The position numbers and the translations under genes were made by a program. A model generated the notes under the pieces. The model made no database searches. It was not told the DNA's origin and was given only the letters and a program-made list of their open reading frames with translations. A stretch of DNA of 64,000 bases from Bacillus changyiensis (lineage in GTDB: Bacteria > Bacillota > Bacilli > Bacillales > Bacillaceae), in contig NZ_JAQFWW010000007.1 in the NCBI RefSeq assembly GCF_027706145.1, positions 62,001-126,000 of the forward strand, read 5' to 3'. Position 1 is the first letter of the stretch; every line of letters starts with the position of its first letter. Of this stretch, positions 33,696-43,641 are shown piece after piece.

Positions 33696-35423
33696 ATGAA
33701 AACAGAAAAAAGTAGTCAACAATCGTTCCTCTCATTCATTCTCACAACAAACATCCCTAAACTAGCACTAGTGATTGGGCTATGCACAAGCCTTGTCACC
33801 ACATTAGTTGGATTAGCAATCCCGTTATTAACGAGACAAATGGTTGATGGCTTCTCTACCAATTCCATTACTCTGGCTTTAGTCGGAGTTATCGCTCTCG
33901 TTTTTATCACTCAAGCCGTTTGCAGTGGAATTTCAACCTATTTACTCTCCTATTGCGGGCAAAAAGCGGTCGCTTCTTTAAGGGAGCAGATGTGGTTTAA
34001 ATTACTGCGGCTTCCTGTTCGTTACTTTGATAAAAAAACAAGTGGTGAAACTGTCAGCCGCGTTGTCAATGATACGGGCATCATTAAAGATTTAATTTCT
34101 GATCATTTTCCGCAATTTATCACAGGTGTCATTTCCATCATTGGCTCAATTATCATTTTATTATTTTTGGATTGGAAAATGACGCTTTTAATGCTCATTT
34201 CTGTTCCTGTCACAACCATCATCATGATTCCGCTCGGTAGAAAAATGGAGAAAATCTCTAAAGGGTTACAGGATGAAACAGCTTCATTTACCGGAGATGT
34301 CCAACAAACGTTAAGTGAAATCAGATTGATGAAGGCATCTAATGCTGAACATACAGAAAGAATAAAAGGAGCATCAGGGATTTCAAAATTATTAGGATAC
34401 GGTCTTAAAGAAGCACGTATTTTTGCACTAGTTTCCCCACTCATACAACTTGTTGTAATGTTGGTCATTGTCATGATTATTGCTTATGGTGGAATTCGTG
34501 TTTCTGACGGTACAATGACAACCGGCTCTCTTGTCGCATTTTTGCTTTATCTGTTTCAAATCATTTTTCCAATCACATCCTTTACATTGTTCTTCACCCA
34601 AGTTCAAAAAGCAAAAGGAGCAACAAAACGGATCATTGAGGTTTTAAATTTAGATGAAGAACAAGGAAATGAAGGAATTGACATGGATATTACAAATCAA
34701 CCGATCCATGTTGAGAACCTTTCTTTTTCCTATAGTGATGATGAACCCGTTTTACATGATATATCATTTCATATCGAGCCTGGTCAAATGATTGCGTTTG
34801 CAGGGCCAAGCGGTGGTGGCAAAACGACAATGTTTGCCTTACTGGAGCGCTTTTATGAACCAAATGCAGGAGTAATCAAAATTGGTGATACACCCATCCA
34901 AAAGCTATCAATGAAATCTTGGCGGAGCCAAATCGGTTATGTATCACAAGACAGCCCAATGATGGCCGGAACAATTAGGGAGAACCTTTGCTATGGATTA
35001 GATCATGAGGTGGATGATCAAAAACTATGGCAAGTAGCAGAAATGGCTTTTGCCGATACATTTATAAAACAATTTCCCAACCAGTTTGAAACGAAAGTTG
35101 GCGAGCGTGGTGTGAGACTATCAGGAGGACAGCGTCAGCGAATTGCGATCGCTCGCGCCTTTTTACGAGATCCAAAAATTTTGATGATGGATGAAGCAAC
35201 AGCAAGCCTTGACAGTCAATCAGAAAGAATTGTCCAACAAGCATTGACAAGGCTGATGGAAGGACGGACCACCTTTGTCATCGCCCACCGCTTATCAACA
35301 ATTGTCAACGCCGATCAGATTATATTTATCGAAAAAGGTAAAATCACAGGAATCGGGCGTCATCATGAATTAGTAGCTTCACATCCTTTATACCATGAGT
35401 TTGCTGAACAACAATTAACATAG
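33696..35423 (+). CDS. ABC exporter half-transporter (BmrA/LmrA type)
   Basis: A 575-residue fused exporter. The N-terminal membrane domain has six segments (about residues 20-300). The ATPase domain has Walker A GPSGGGKTT, signature LSGGQRQRIAIARA and Walker B ILMMDEATASLD, with a normal switch His (VIAHRLST). It works as a homodimer and pumps drugs or lipids. All motifs are intact. The erythromycin-esterase-like gene starts five bases after its stop, so they form an operon. Confidence 0.92.
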   Translation: MKTEKSSQQSFLSFILTTNIPKLALVIGLCTSLVTTLVGLAIPLLTRQMVDGFSTNSITLALVGVIALVFITQAVCSGISTYLLSYCGQKAVASLREQMWFKLLRLPVRYFDKKTSGETVSRVVNDTGIIKDLISDHFPQFITGVISIIGSIIILLFLDWKMTLLMLISVPVTTIIMIPLGRKMEKISKGLQDETASFTGDVQQTLSEIRLMKASNAEHTERIKGASGISKLLGYGLKEARIFALVSPLIQLVVMLVIVMIIAYGGIRVSDGTMTTGSLVAFLLYLFQIIFPITSFTLFFTQVQKAKGATKRIIEVLNLDEEQGNEGIDMDITNQPIHVENLSFSYSDDEPVLHDISFHIEPGQMIAFAGPSGGGKTTMFALLERFYEPNAGVIKIGDTPIQKLSMKSWRSQIGYVSQDSPMMAGTIRENLCYGLDHEVDDQKLWQVAEMAFADTFIKQFPNQFETKVGERGVRLSGGQRQRIAIARAFLRDPKILMMDEATASLDSQSERIVQQALTRLMEGRTTFVIAHRLSTIVNADQIIFIEKGKITGIGRHHELVASHPLYHEFAEQQLT

Positions 35424-35428
35424 GGGTT

Positions 35429-36607
35429 ATGATGAATCAAGAAGGATGGACAAAAGAAAACGTTCATGAAATCAATGATCAATTAGAATCGTTCTCATTT
35501 TTAGATCAATATTTACAAAATAAAAGAATCGTTTTTTTAGGTGAAAATGGTCATGGAGTTGCCCAACATAGTCAATTAAAAGTTCGCATGATTCAATATC
35601 TTCATGAACAGCTTGGTTTCAATCATATTCTCTTTGAGAGCGGTTTAGGTGAATGCAGTTATTTTAATGACTTTGAGAAAACGTTGGAACCAGAAAAGGT
35701 CATGAAGAAAACCATTTTTCCAGTTTGGCATACTGACGAAGTACTACAGCTTTTTAAGTATTTGAAAAAGTCTCATCTCCATTTAAGCGGGATTGATATA
35801 CAATTCTCCTCTAGGGAGTTGATATTTTCGAAAAAGTTGGTAGATATGATGTCTAAACTTGATCCGTCTTATTCAGAGAAAGTCTGGATAATGGAGAATG
35901 ACGTTTTAGCACTAGATAAAGAAAAAAGAGGACGAGCCTATTTTTTACCTTTCTACAGAAGGAATATAAGAACATGCAGAACACTCAAGAATGCCTATAA
36001 AGAATTACTCAACTTTCTAGACCAGCATGAAGAAGAAATCACAAATCATATACCAGAAACGAGTTATTTTCAAATCATTAGACGGGTTATTGCGAAGCGC
36101 ATTGACTTTATTTCAATGCTTTCCCATGGTATGAGAAAAGCATTACAAATTCGTGATCAAGCAATGGCTGATAATCTTAAATGGTATGTGACAAACATGT
36201 ACCCTGACGAAAAAGTCATCATCTGGGCACACAATGGTCATATTGCGAAAAACATTAAAAATATAATAGGTTTTCGTTCAATCGGCTCCTATTTACCTGA
36301 ATCAATTAAAACACAGTCTTACAGGATCGGCATGTTTATGTATGAAGGATCGGCCGCTCACAATAATAGAGAGGTATATGAAGTGAAGAAGCCACCCCAA
36401 CACAGCATTGAACAATACATGGCTTCAACTCATTTACCCATATCCTTTCTGGATCTCACTAGTCCTTCAAATCATGGTGATTCGATGTGGATACACGACA
36501 CGATCACTGCAATGGATGGGGGTCTTGGTGAAATGACCATAAAACCTTCTGGACAATACGATGGTCTTGTTCTAGTGAAGAGCGTCACTCCCCCAACATA
36601 TATTTGA
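35429..36607 (+). CDS. Erythromycin-esterase-family protein
   Basis: A 392-residue protein of the EreA/EreB-like family. Conserved stretches are VFLGENGHGVAQ near residue 35 (catalytic-His region), ILFESGLGE, and VIIWAHNGHIAKN near residue 265. Characterised members open macrolide lactones or act on related esters. Chromosomal Bacillus homologues have uncertain substrates, so resistance should not be assumed. Coupling to an ABC exporter is consistent with a detoxification role. Confidence 0.82.
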   Translation: MMNQEGWTKENVHEINDQLESFSFLDQYLQNKRIVFLGENGHGVAQHSQLKVRMIQYLHEQLGFNHILFESGLGECSYFNDFEKTLEPEKVMKKTIFPVWHTDEVLQLFKYLKKSHLHLSGIDIQFSSRELIFSKKLVDMMSKLDPSYSEKVWIMENDVLALDKEKRGRAYFLPFYRRNIRTCRTLKNAYKELLNFLDQHEEEITNHIPETSYFQIIRRVIAKRIDFISMLSHGMRKALQIRDQAMADNLKWYVTNMYPDEKVIIWAHNGHIAKNIKNIIGFRSIGSYLPESIKTQSYRIGMFMYEGSAAHNNREVYEVKKPPQHSIEQYMASTHLPISFLDLTSPSNHGDSMWIHDTITAMDGGLGEMTIKPSGQYDGLVLVKSVTPPTYI

Positions 36608-36631
36608 ACATTGAAATATTGATATAGAAAA

Positions 36632-36657
36632 GCTCCCCTATCTTTTTTTAGGGGAGC
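36632..36657. terminator. Convergent terminator
   Basis: GCTCCCCTA and TAGGGGAGC around a T-rich loop, between the esterase-like gene and the permease gene. Confidence 0.85.
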
Positions 36658-36669
36658 AACTGTAAGCCA

Positions 36670-38031
36670 TCAATGATCTGAAACGCGCTTACCAATTCTA
36701 AATAAATAATAAGTAGCAGTAATTACCGCCATAAATGTAACCCCGACAATCAAAGATACACGCGTATCATCGTTGAACCACATTCCAACTAAAACCATGA
36801 GCAAAAAGGCAATCGTTAAATAGTTTGTAACAGGCGCAAATGGCATTTTGAACGGATGATTGTCAAGTTCAGCCCCTTTCGCCTTTCTAAAACCGAGATG
36901 GCTAATTAAAATCACAAACCATGGAATCATCCCCGGTAGAATACTTGCACTATATACATAGACAAAGATGTTTGGCGGTGAAATATAATTTAAAACAACA
37001 CCGACTGCCAAACCGATTAGCACAGCAAGGGTTCCATACAATGGTACACCATTTCGGGAAATCTTCTTAAAGATGGCTGGCGCTTGTCCATTGACACCCA
37101 ATGTATAAAGCATACGTCCTGCACTGAAAATACCGCTGTTACAGCCTGACATAGCTGCGGTAATCACAACAAAGTTAATGATACCAGCTGCTGCGGTAAT
37201 TCCGATTTTCGCAAATGTTGAGACAAACGGGCTTCCCAATGTGTTTAGTTCATCCCAAGGATAAACTGTGACAATGACAAAAATGGCGCCGATATAAAAA
37301 ATTAAAATACGCCAGATGAGGCTTTGGATAGCATTTTTTAACGTGTTTTGCGGATCTTTTGCTTCCCCGGCTGTAATCCCGATCAGTTCAACTCCTTGAT
37401 AGGCTGCGATGACAAGAGATAATGCAAAGAAGAACCCCGTAAAACCTCCTGTAAAGAAACCTCCATGTGACCAAAGATTTGACAAACCGATTGCATACCC
37501 ACCATTGCCAAAACCGAAGAAAATCAAACCGAATCCAGCGATAATCATTAAAACAATCGTAATGATTTTAATCATGGCAAACCAAAACTCAAATTCTCCA
37601 AACGATTTAACGGAAATCAGATTGGCTCCGCCAAGGATTGCCATCGCGATAATCCCTGGAATCCACGCAGGCAGATCCGGGAACCAATACTGCATATACT
37701 TCCCAACGGCGATAATCTCTGACATCCCGACTATTACCCACTGAAACCAGTTGCTCCACGCTGTCAAATACCCAGCAAGCGGATGAATATATTGATGACC
37801 AAATGTCGCAAATGAACCCGTACTAGGTTCCACATACAACATTTCTCCCATTGCACGCATAATAAAAAAGATAAAGATTCCGCAGATTGCATAAGCAAGC
37901 AGAACAGACGGACCAGTCCATTTAATCGTGCTGGCTGATCCCATAAATAAACCAACACCGATGGTCCCGCCTAAAGCAATCATCTGAATATGGCGCGCTC
38001 CCAAACCCCTCTTCAGTTCTTTGTTAGCCAC
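36670..38031 (-). CDS. Amino-acid permease (APC family, YbxG-like)
   Basis: A 453-residue APC permease with about twelve membrane segments. The first has the [13 protein letters not shown] signature and the region around residue 65 has [11 protein letters not shown]. It resembles the AAT subfamily (YbxG, RocE, GabP). ybxG lies near csgA and ybxH in B. subtilis, which supports but does not prove orthology. Substrate unknown, perhaps Thr or Ser if it is YbxG. It is a single-gene unit. Confidence 0.88.
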   Translation of the reverse strand: MANKELKRGLGARHIQMIALGGTIGVGLFMGSASTIKWTGPSVLLAYAICGIFIFFIMRAMGEMLYVEPSTGSFATFGHQYIHPLAGYLTAWSNWFQWVIVGMSEIIAVGKYMQYWFPDLPAWIPGIIAMAILGGANLISVKSFGEFEFWFAMIKIITIVLMIIAGFGLIFFGFGNGGYAIGLSNLWSHGGFFTGGFTGFFFALSLVIAAYQGVELIGITAGEAKDPQNTLKNAIQSLIWRILIFYIGAIFVIVTVYPWDELNTLGSPFVSTFAKIGITAAAGIINFVVITAAMSGCNSGIFSAGRMLYTLGVNGQAPAIFKKISRNGVPLYGTLAVLIGLAVGVVLNYISPPNIFVYVYSASILPGMIPWFVILISHLGFRKAKGAELDNHPFKMPFAPVTNYLTIAFLLMVLVGMWFNDDTRVSLIVGVTFMAVITATYYLFRIGKRVSDH

Positions 38032-38229
38032 TTCTCTTCCTCCTCTAAGTATAAGGGGACTCCTTTTTCTGTTTAAGTCGTAATAAAAATCTAAAAAACT
38101 TATGATATACTTTCCAATTAACTTATTTCATCATAATAAATTTTTTCATAAAATACAATTGTTTTTTTCAGAAGAACAGTTTTTAAGAGATTAAATGATG
38201 GCCAATCACTATATTGATATAAAATAAAA

Positions 38230-38259
38230 CAGACGCATCTTGATTTTAAGATGCGTCTG
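38230..38259 (-). terminator. Terminator of the HAD gene
   Basis: A perfect 12-base stem (CAGACGCATCTT / AAGATGCGTCTG) with a six-base loop, then a T-run on the minus strand. It overlaps the last codons of the HAD gene. Confidence 0.9.
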
Positions 38260-38950
38260 CCTTACGGTCTAGAATTTGATACAACTCAGCCGGTTTTTGA
38301 ATTTGATATGTAGGAACAATGTCGATATGATGAGGTTTCAGACTAGGGTTCACCCAACACGTATCAACTCCTGCCAATTGCCCCCCTTTTATGTCCGCTG
38401 TTAAAGAGTCCCCGATAATCAGGCTTTGATCTTTTCTAAAATGCGGAACCCGCGCAAACACGTAATCAAAGTATTCCTTCATCGGCTTTTGGTAACCGGT
38501 GTCTTCTGAAACAAAAATATCTTTAAACATTGGATACAATCCTGAATCATGCAAACGTTTATACTGTGTTTTAGAAATGCCGTTCGTCACAATATATAAA
38601 TCATATTGATCTTTTAAGTTTTCAATCAATTGAAAAGCTCCATCTATTAATTGATGCCCTTTCTCAAGGAAACTCTGATACTGCTTCTCTAGTAAAACTC
38701 CATCAACATCAATGTCATACTCCTTGAATAAAAGAGAAAAACGAGTGTTGACCACTTCTTCACGATCCATTTCTCCGTCTTCAAACGCCCTCCATAATCT
38801 ATGGTTCAGCTTTTTATAATCTGATTTGATCTCCTTTGTAAAAGGTATGTTTTGTTGCTCAAAAAGCAGGTGCAACGCTGAATCTTCCGCTGCACTAAAA
38901 TCTAAAAGTGTCTGATCTACATCAAAAAATAATGTCCGATACTTCTTCAT
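38246..38950 (-). CDS. yfnB: HAD-family nucleotidase (YjjG/YfnB type)
   Basis: A 234-residue HAD phosphatase. Motif I is FFDVDQTLLDF, motif II IVTNGISKTQ and motif IV IIGDSLTADIKGG, with a helical cap between motifs I and II. The size and the TQYKRL stretch match the YjjG/YfnB group, which dephosphorylates non-canonical pyrimidine nucleotides. ATG at 38950 follows GGAGG. The symbol is tentative. Confidence 0.8.
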   Translation of the reverse strand: MKKYRTLFFDVDQTLLDFSAAEDSALHLLFEQQNIPFTKEIKSDYKKLNHRLWRAFEDGEMDREEVVNTRFSLLFKEYDIDVDGVLLEKQYQSFLEKGHQLIDGAFQLIENLKDQYDLYIVTNGISKTQYKRLHDSGLYPMFKDIFVSEDTGYQKPMKEYFDYVFARVPHFRKDQSLIIGDSLTADIKGGQLAGVDTCWVNPSLKPHHIDIVPTYQIQKPAELYQILDRKADAS

Positions 38951-39159
38951 AGGTGGCCTCCGTTTTTTTGTTAGTTGATTTAAGTATACACTCTTGTAGA
39001 GGCAAAGTGTTCTCTCCATGCTTAGTTAACGGAAAGATGACTAACCTTAGAGGGACGTTTGCTGTTGTGTGATGTGATTTAAGAAAGGGTAAACTGATCT
39101 ATCTATTCATTTTGATCGTTATCCTTTGATTTAGGTGTTTTAAAGAGAGGGGTCAACAT

Positions 39160-39300
39160 GAATCAGGATGAATTGCGAGACTCCTGCGGAAACAGCGAGC
39201 CAGGTGAGACCCCACAGGAGCAAGGAACGAGCTTCGAGAAGGCTCGCGGAAAGCGAGCAAACTCCCCAATTTTTATTCATCCACACTACTTTCAGGACAC
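39160..39300. repeat. Bacillus-type dispersed intergenic repeat
   Basis: This G+C-richer stretch contains GCGAGACTCCTGCGGAAACA, AGGTGAGACCCCACAGGAGC and GCGGAAAGCGAGCAAACTCC. This is a familiar palindromic repeat dispersed between genes in many Bacillaceae genomes. It has internal inverted repeats and no protein. Function is unknown; it may be a mobile or RNA-based repeat. Recognition is from memory of similar sequences. Confidence 0.65.
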
Positions 39301-39318
39301 CCCTCTTTAATAAACAAT

Positions 39319-40248
39319 TCAGCTTTTCATTGTGGGGGATTTTTCTTGCAATTGTGTTTTGTCTTGCCGAGTTGTCGCGATAATTCCAAATAATACGCAG
39401 GCTATCCCTACAAAATGTCCCCACTGAATGGTTTCTTTCAGGAAAATATATGAAAACAGAAGGGAAGAAACAGCAATAATTCCGGTAAATACTGCCGATG
39501 TACTGACAGCAACTTTAGAAACGCCATAATACCAAAGCACAAAGCCGACAACAGTCACAATGACTGCATAATAAATGATATTGAGCCAACTGGTCATTGT
39601 TGGTTGAGTAAAATCGAATGATAGTGCTTCATAAATTGCAAACGGTAAAAACATGAAGAACCCGATTAACGTAGCAAAGGTTGCAATACATAAAGCAGAC
39701 AGTTTCCCAGAGAGTACCTTACCGAATATCGTAAATAATGACTCCCCTACAACAGCACCAAATATTAAGATTGTTCCTACCCACTTAGGAACACCTGGAA
39801 TGACTTCATGAGATTCACCGCTTAATAAGTGGATGACTGAAATCCCGCATACAGCTAACAATATCCCAAGCCATTGATGACGAGATAACTTTTCTTTTAA
39901 AAACATAAATGATATGAAACAAATGACCATCGGAGTCGTACTTGTGATAATGCCACTTTCAGTAGCGGTTGTGTATTTTAAACCGTATAGCAATAATACG
40001 CTAAAGCCAAACACACCTGTCAATGCCAACATAAAGAGAGTCAATATATCACGCTTTGATATCTTCGGAAAAGGTTTTTCCGTAAAATAAAGAAGCACTA
40101 AAAGCAATAGAGCTGCAATTCCATAACGAATTCCTGAAGCTAAATAAATGGGAAAGTCATTTAAAATCCATTTTCCGACGACAAAGGAGCTACCAACTGT
40201 CGTCATTGCAATTGCCATTGCTAGATAAGCTTTTACCTGATGTTTCAT
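39319..40248 (-). CDS. EamA/DMT-family transporter, last gene of the trp-containing operon
   Basis: A 309-residue ten-segment EamA transporter. ATG at 40248 follows GGAGG, 25 bases after the nucleotide-sugar dehydrogenase stop. It is the final gene of the long minus-strand operon and the likely exporter of its product. The equivalent exporter in the 6.5-9.6 kb operon also comes last. Confidence 0.87.
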   Translation of the reverse strand: MKHQVKAYLAMAIAMTTVGSSFVVGKWILNDFPIYLASGIRYGIAALLLLVLLYFTEKPFPKISKRDILTLFMLALTGVFGFSVLLLYGLKYTTATESGIITSTTPMVICFISFMFLKEKLSRHQWLGILLAVCGISVIHLLSGESHEVIPGVPKWVGTILIFGAVVGESLFTIFGKVLSGKLSALCIATFATLIGFFMFLPFAIYEALSFDFTQPTMTSWLNIIYYAVIVTVVGFVLWYYGVSKVAVSTSAVFTGIIAVSSLLFSYIFLKETIQWGHFVGIACVLFGIIATTRQDKTQLQEKSPTMKS

Positions 40249-40273
40249 TTGATTCCTCCTATACGGAGCCAAT

Positions 40274-41632
40274 TCACCCGCCAGCAAGCACCGTTTCTGA
40301 CATGATTGGACCAGTCTCTTTGATGATATCGCCAATACATGTCACATGAGATGTTTTCAATCCATTAAAAGCATTCCGAGTATCTAAGATAGGCACTCCG
40401 GATTCAGCAATTCTTTTGAAATCATAAGTGGAATGCGCTGTAAGGAGCACAACCAAGTCGTAGTGACAAAGTTCTTCATAGTTCAGCTCTGATTGAATGT
40501 TGATTTGCTGATCATTAGCATCCAAAATATGATCACAAAATGGGTCGTTAACCGTTATGACGGCTCCTTTTTCTTTTAATAGTGCATAAACATTTAAACT
40601 AGGTGACTCTCGGTGATCGTTTACATCTGGCTTATATGCCATTCCCAGCAATAAGATTTTCCCTCCATTTATACATTTCTTTTGAGCATTAAGCAATTCA
40701 GATATTTTTCCAACAACATAATTAGGCATGTTCCTGTTGATATCTTGGGAAAGTTCGATAAAGCGACTAAAAAAATTCTCTTCTTTTGCTCTCCACGTCA
40801 GATACATCGGATCAAGGGGTATACAATGTCCGCCAATACCAGGTCCAGGATAAAATGGCATAAACCCAAAAGGCTTAGTAGAGGCTGCTTTTATAACTTC
40901 CCAAATGTTTACACCTAGGGAGTCACACATTAGTGCCATCTCATTAATAAAAGCTATATTAATACTACGGAACGTATTTTCTAATAATTTAGATACTTCA
41001 GCAACTTTTGGAGTTGAGACCGGAAAAGTTTGATTTACGATTGTGCCATAAAGAGTTTCTCCAAGCTCTAAACAGTTATTTGTAACACCTCCTATTACTT
41101 TCGGGGTATTGAGGATTGTGTACTTTTTGTTTCCAGGATCTACTCGTTCAGGTGAATAACATAAGTGATAATCAATTCCAGCATGCAGATTAGTAAGAGC
41201 TAGTGCTTTTTCAATTCGCTCCTCAGTAGTACCAGGATAAGTAGTACTTTCTAATACCACAAGTGTCCCAGGTCTCAAATATTTTTTAAGTTTACCAACA
41301 ACATATTCAATTGCAGAAAGGTCTGGATCAAGATTCTTGTTCAATGGTGTTGGAACGCAAATACAGATGGCATCAAGAAAGCTAATGCTGGAAAATTCAG
41401 TTGTCGCTTTGAAGTGACTATTATCAACTATAAACTGAATATCCTCATCTTTCACATCCGTGATATACGAATAGCCCTTATTTAAAATATCTACTTTCTC
41501 TTGATGTAAGTCAATTCCTGTAACTCGAAATCCAGTTTGGCCAAAAGCAATACAAAGAGGTAAACCTACATAACCCAAGCCAATTATACCAATATTTGCT
41601 TGTCTTGAATTTATTTTTTCAATAAGATCCAA
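40274..41632 (-). CDS. Nucleotide-sugar 6-dehydrogenase (UDP-HexNAc/UDP-glucose type)
   Basis: About 452 residues. NAD-binding start NIGIIGLGYVGLPLCIAFGQ; catalytic Cys in GPGIGGHCIPLDP; YSPERVDPGN and LLLGMAYKPDVNDHRESPS are present. The family oxidises C6 of UDP-sugars to uronates with NAD; the sequence resembles UDP-N-acetylhexosamine dehydrogenases (WecC/WbpA) as much as TuaD. TTG at 41632 with GAGGTGGG upstream is the better start; ATG at 41656 overlaps the previous stop but lacks a site. In this operon it suggests an amino-uronic acid component. Confidence 0.88.
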   Translation of the reverse strand: MDLIEKINSRQANIGIIGLGYVGLPLCIAFGQTGFRVTGIDLHQEKVDILNKGYSYITDVKDEDIQFIVDNSHFKATTEFSSISFLDAICICVPTPLNKNLDPDLSAIEYVVGKLKKYLRPGTLVVLESTTYPGTTEERIEKALALTNLHAGIDYHLCYSPERVDPGNKKYTILNTPKVIGGVTNNCLELGETLYGTIVNQTFPVSTPKVAEVSKLLENTFRSINIAFINEMALMCDSLGVNIWEVIKAASTKPFGFMPFYPGPGIGGHCIPLDPMYLTWRAKEENFFSRFIELSQDINRNMPNYVVGKISELLNAQKKCINGGKILLLGMAYKPDVNDHRESPSLNVYALLKEKGAVITVNDPFCDHILDANDQQINIQSELNYEELCHYDLVVLLTAHSTYDFKRIAESGVPILDTRNAFNGLKTSHVTCIGDIIKETGPIMSETVLAGG

Positions 41633-41655
41633 TATTCCCACCTCACAATTTTTCA

Positions 41656-42321
41656 TTATTTAAGATGAAATGTTTGACTGAGATAAGACTGGGATGCATC
41701 TAACGCCTGGAAGATCACTTCAGCCGAAACACCTGGAACTTGACAGCCTAAAATCCATATCGAACGTGTTTTTTCTGTTATCTTTTGTTTCTCACTATCA
41801 CGGTAACAGAACAGGGACAGGACCTTTTCATCATCTATTAACACCAACATATTTGAATCCAATTTTTCTGGATTTTGACTACCGATCGGTTGAAACCATT
41901 CTCCACCTTTTGATAAAGTTAAACGAATATCTCCTTTAACTTGGGCAGCATCAAAAACACCAAGGGGGATCAAATGTTTAACAGCGGCTACATTCACTGC
42001 ATCTACAATCGGATGAATTACGGGAATTCGAGTCAACTCCTCCTTTATCAAAAATCGCTGAATTAAATTTTGCACTGAAGGAGGTGTCTTTTTAGTATTT
42101 AAGCCAAGTTGTTGATAAAAGTCTTGATAAGCCACGATACGTTCTGTTTGTGCAACTTCTGACTTGCTTTTCCCCTGCCATTTTTCGTGTAGAACTTCCC
42201 AATCAGCTTTTAAATCTAGCTTTTCGGTAATTATAGGTTCTAAGTCAAGTTTGACAGCAAAAACCTGTACCTCATTCAGCTTTTTTTCAACTTCGTCTGA
42301 CATTGAAATGGTTTGATACAT
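41656..42321 (-). CDS. Freestanding B3/B4 tRNA-editing-like domain protein
   Basis: A 221-residue protein with the B3/B4 fold of the phenylalanyl-tRNA synthetase beta chain. The core includes RFLIKEELTRIPVIHPIVDA, VNVAAVKHLIPLGVFDAAQV and FYRD/CYRDSEKQKITEKTR-like sequence. In PheRS this domain removes wrongly attached tyrosine; freestanding copies are thought to edit or bind aminoacyl-tRNA or amino acids. The start at 42321 is uncertain (GGAGGG lies 13 bases upstream). A self-protection role against a non-standard amino acid made by the operon is an inference. Confidence 0.72.
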   Translation of the reverse strand: MYQTISMSDEVEKKLNEVQVFAVKLDLEPIITEKLDLKADWEVLHEKWQGKSKSEVAQTERIVAYQDFYQQLGLNTKKTPPSVQNLIQRFLIKEELTRIPVIHPIVDAVNVAAVKHLIPLGVFDAAQVKGDIRLTLSKGGEWFQPIGSQNPEKLDSNMLVLIDDEKVLSLFCYRDSEKQKITEKTRSIWILGCQVPGVSAEVIFQALDASQSYLSQTFHLK

Positions 42322-42331
42322 TTGAATTTCA

Positions 42332-42724
42332 CTACCCTCCAAAAATAATTTCAGATTCAACCGAGATATGAAGTTCTTCGGCGGTCATTGTTTGTTCTAC
42401 AGCAATTAAAATATTGTAATGATTAGGAAAATGACATTCATCAAAACCTAAAACATGACCTATTACCGTATTGTTTATAATGACTTGATCTCCGCGCTCA
42501 ACCACGCCGCCACAGTTCATTTCTGCAAAACCAAGAAAGCCAACTTCATTTATGGTGTCACCACTTTTAGCATTTTTGTGTGTTGTTGTTACGATCTCGT
42601 GAATCTCCCCCTGTTGTACACAGCGTGTTTCGAAATCTATTAATCTCATCCCTCTGTCCCTTTGTTTGTGAAATAGTAATTTAACAAAAACACCTTTGAC
42701 AATTCTCTTGTTTACGAGCTTCAT
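42332..42724 (-). CDS. Unknown protein, 130 residues, in the trp-containing operon
   Basis: A compact beta-rich protein with three His/Cys-containing stretches (QGEIHEIVTTTHKN, AEMNCGGVVERGD, FDECHFPNHYNI). Its ATG overlaps the upstream stop (ATGA). The conserved-looking His and Cys residues could form a metal site or catalytic centre. I do not recognise the family with enough certainty to name a function. Confidence 0.6.
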   Translation of the reverse strand: MKLVNKRIVKGVFVKLLFHKQRDRGMRLIDFETRCVQQGEIHEIVTTTHKNAKSGDTINEVGFLGFAEMNCGGVVERGDQVIINNTVIGHVLGFDECHFPNHYNILIAVEQTMTAEELHISVESEIIFGG

Positions 42725-43641
42725 ATTTTTAGATTCTCCGTTTCATACGTTTCTTGTACCAATCGGACAGCATCTAAACCTGCTTCTCCATGACAATTTC
42801 CCAGCTCTATTTGCCTTTTGAAATCAAGTAAAATTTGCTCATATTCATGGTATAGAGACGACTTAAATTCAGGAAATTCTTCCAGCATATCGACATAAAT
42901 CTTTTGACCATTCTTTAACATAATAAGAACATCCTTTTTCTCACCATGAAGATAACCCCAATCAAGTTCTACATGTACTTTAATATCTGAATTTGTGATT
43001 AACTGAATAGATGCTTTGATGTCAACATGATGTTCATCACGGATAATATTTGCAGCTTGCACCCTCATTTTCCCTAAAAAGAATGAGAGTGTATCAAATA
43101 CGTTCGGTCCATTATCTGCAACACATCCACCACCGCATCGTTCTGGCTGCAAATACCACTTATCTTCCCCTGCGTGTTCTTCAATCAACTCTAAATAACT
43201 AGCATGAACTGCAGCAATCTCTTCTTTAGATGTCAACATCTCTACCGCTTGAACAAAATGAATATTGTATCTCCGATGAAACGCTGTGAACAAAGTAACA
43301 TTCATTTCACGAGAAATAGCAACCAGTTCCTCAGCTTCTTTTAAAGTTAAAGTCAATGGTTTTTCGCAACATACATGTTTTCTAGCTTTTAAAGCATCTC
43401 GACATATTTCAAAATGTTTATCATTCGGAACATTTACAATCACTGCATCAATATCTTCCCTGGTTAATAGATCATGGTAATTAGAGAAACACAAAACTTC
43501 ACTATCGTTAAAATTTTCAAGTCTTTCAACATTGAGGTCACAAACTGCAGTTAATAAAGGATCGTTCAGTTTATTTTGTAAAGCAAAAACATAAAATTTA
43601 GAAATAACTCCCATTCCGATTATACCAATTTTAAGACTCAT
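42721..43641 (-). CDS. Gfo/Idh/MocA-family dehydrogenase (second copy)
   Basis: A 306-residue NAD(P)-dependent sugar or cyclitol dehydrogenase. Rossmann start IGIIGMGVISKFY; catalytic Lys in HVCCEKPLTLTLKEAEEL; later metal-free substrate domain with ERCGGGCVADNGPNVFDT. Four-base overlaps with both neighbours. Works on hydroxyls of sugars or related compounds; substrate unknown. Confidence 0.85.
   Translation of the reverse strand: MSLKIGIIGMGVISKFYVFALQNKLNDPLLTAVCDLNVERLENFNDSEVLCFSNYHDLLTREDIDAVIVNVPNDKHFEICRDALKARKHVCCEKPLTLTLKEAEELVAISREMNVTLFTAFHRRYNIHFVQAVEMLTSKEEIAAVHASYLELIEEHAGEDKWYLQPERCGGGCVADNGPNVFDTLSFFLGKMRVQAANIIRDEHHVDIKASIQLITNSDIKVHVELDWGYLHGEKKDVLIMLKNGQKIYVDMLEEFPEFKSSLYHEYEQILLDFKRQIELGNCHGEAGLDAVRLVQETYETENLKI

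Noticed and set aside
35429-36607. Calling the esterase-like gene a macrolide-resistance gene
   Set aside because: Family membership and conserved His regions are visible, but many chromosomal homologues have no shown macrolide activity.
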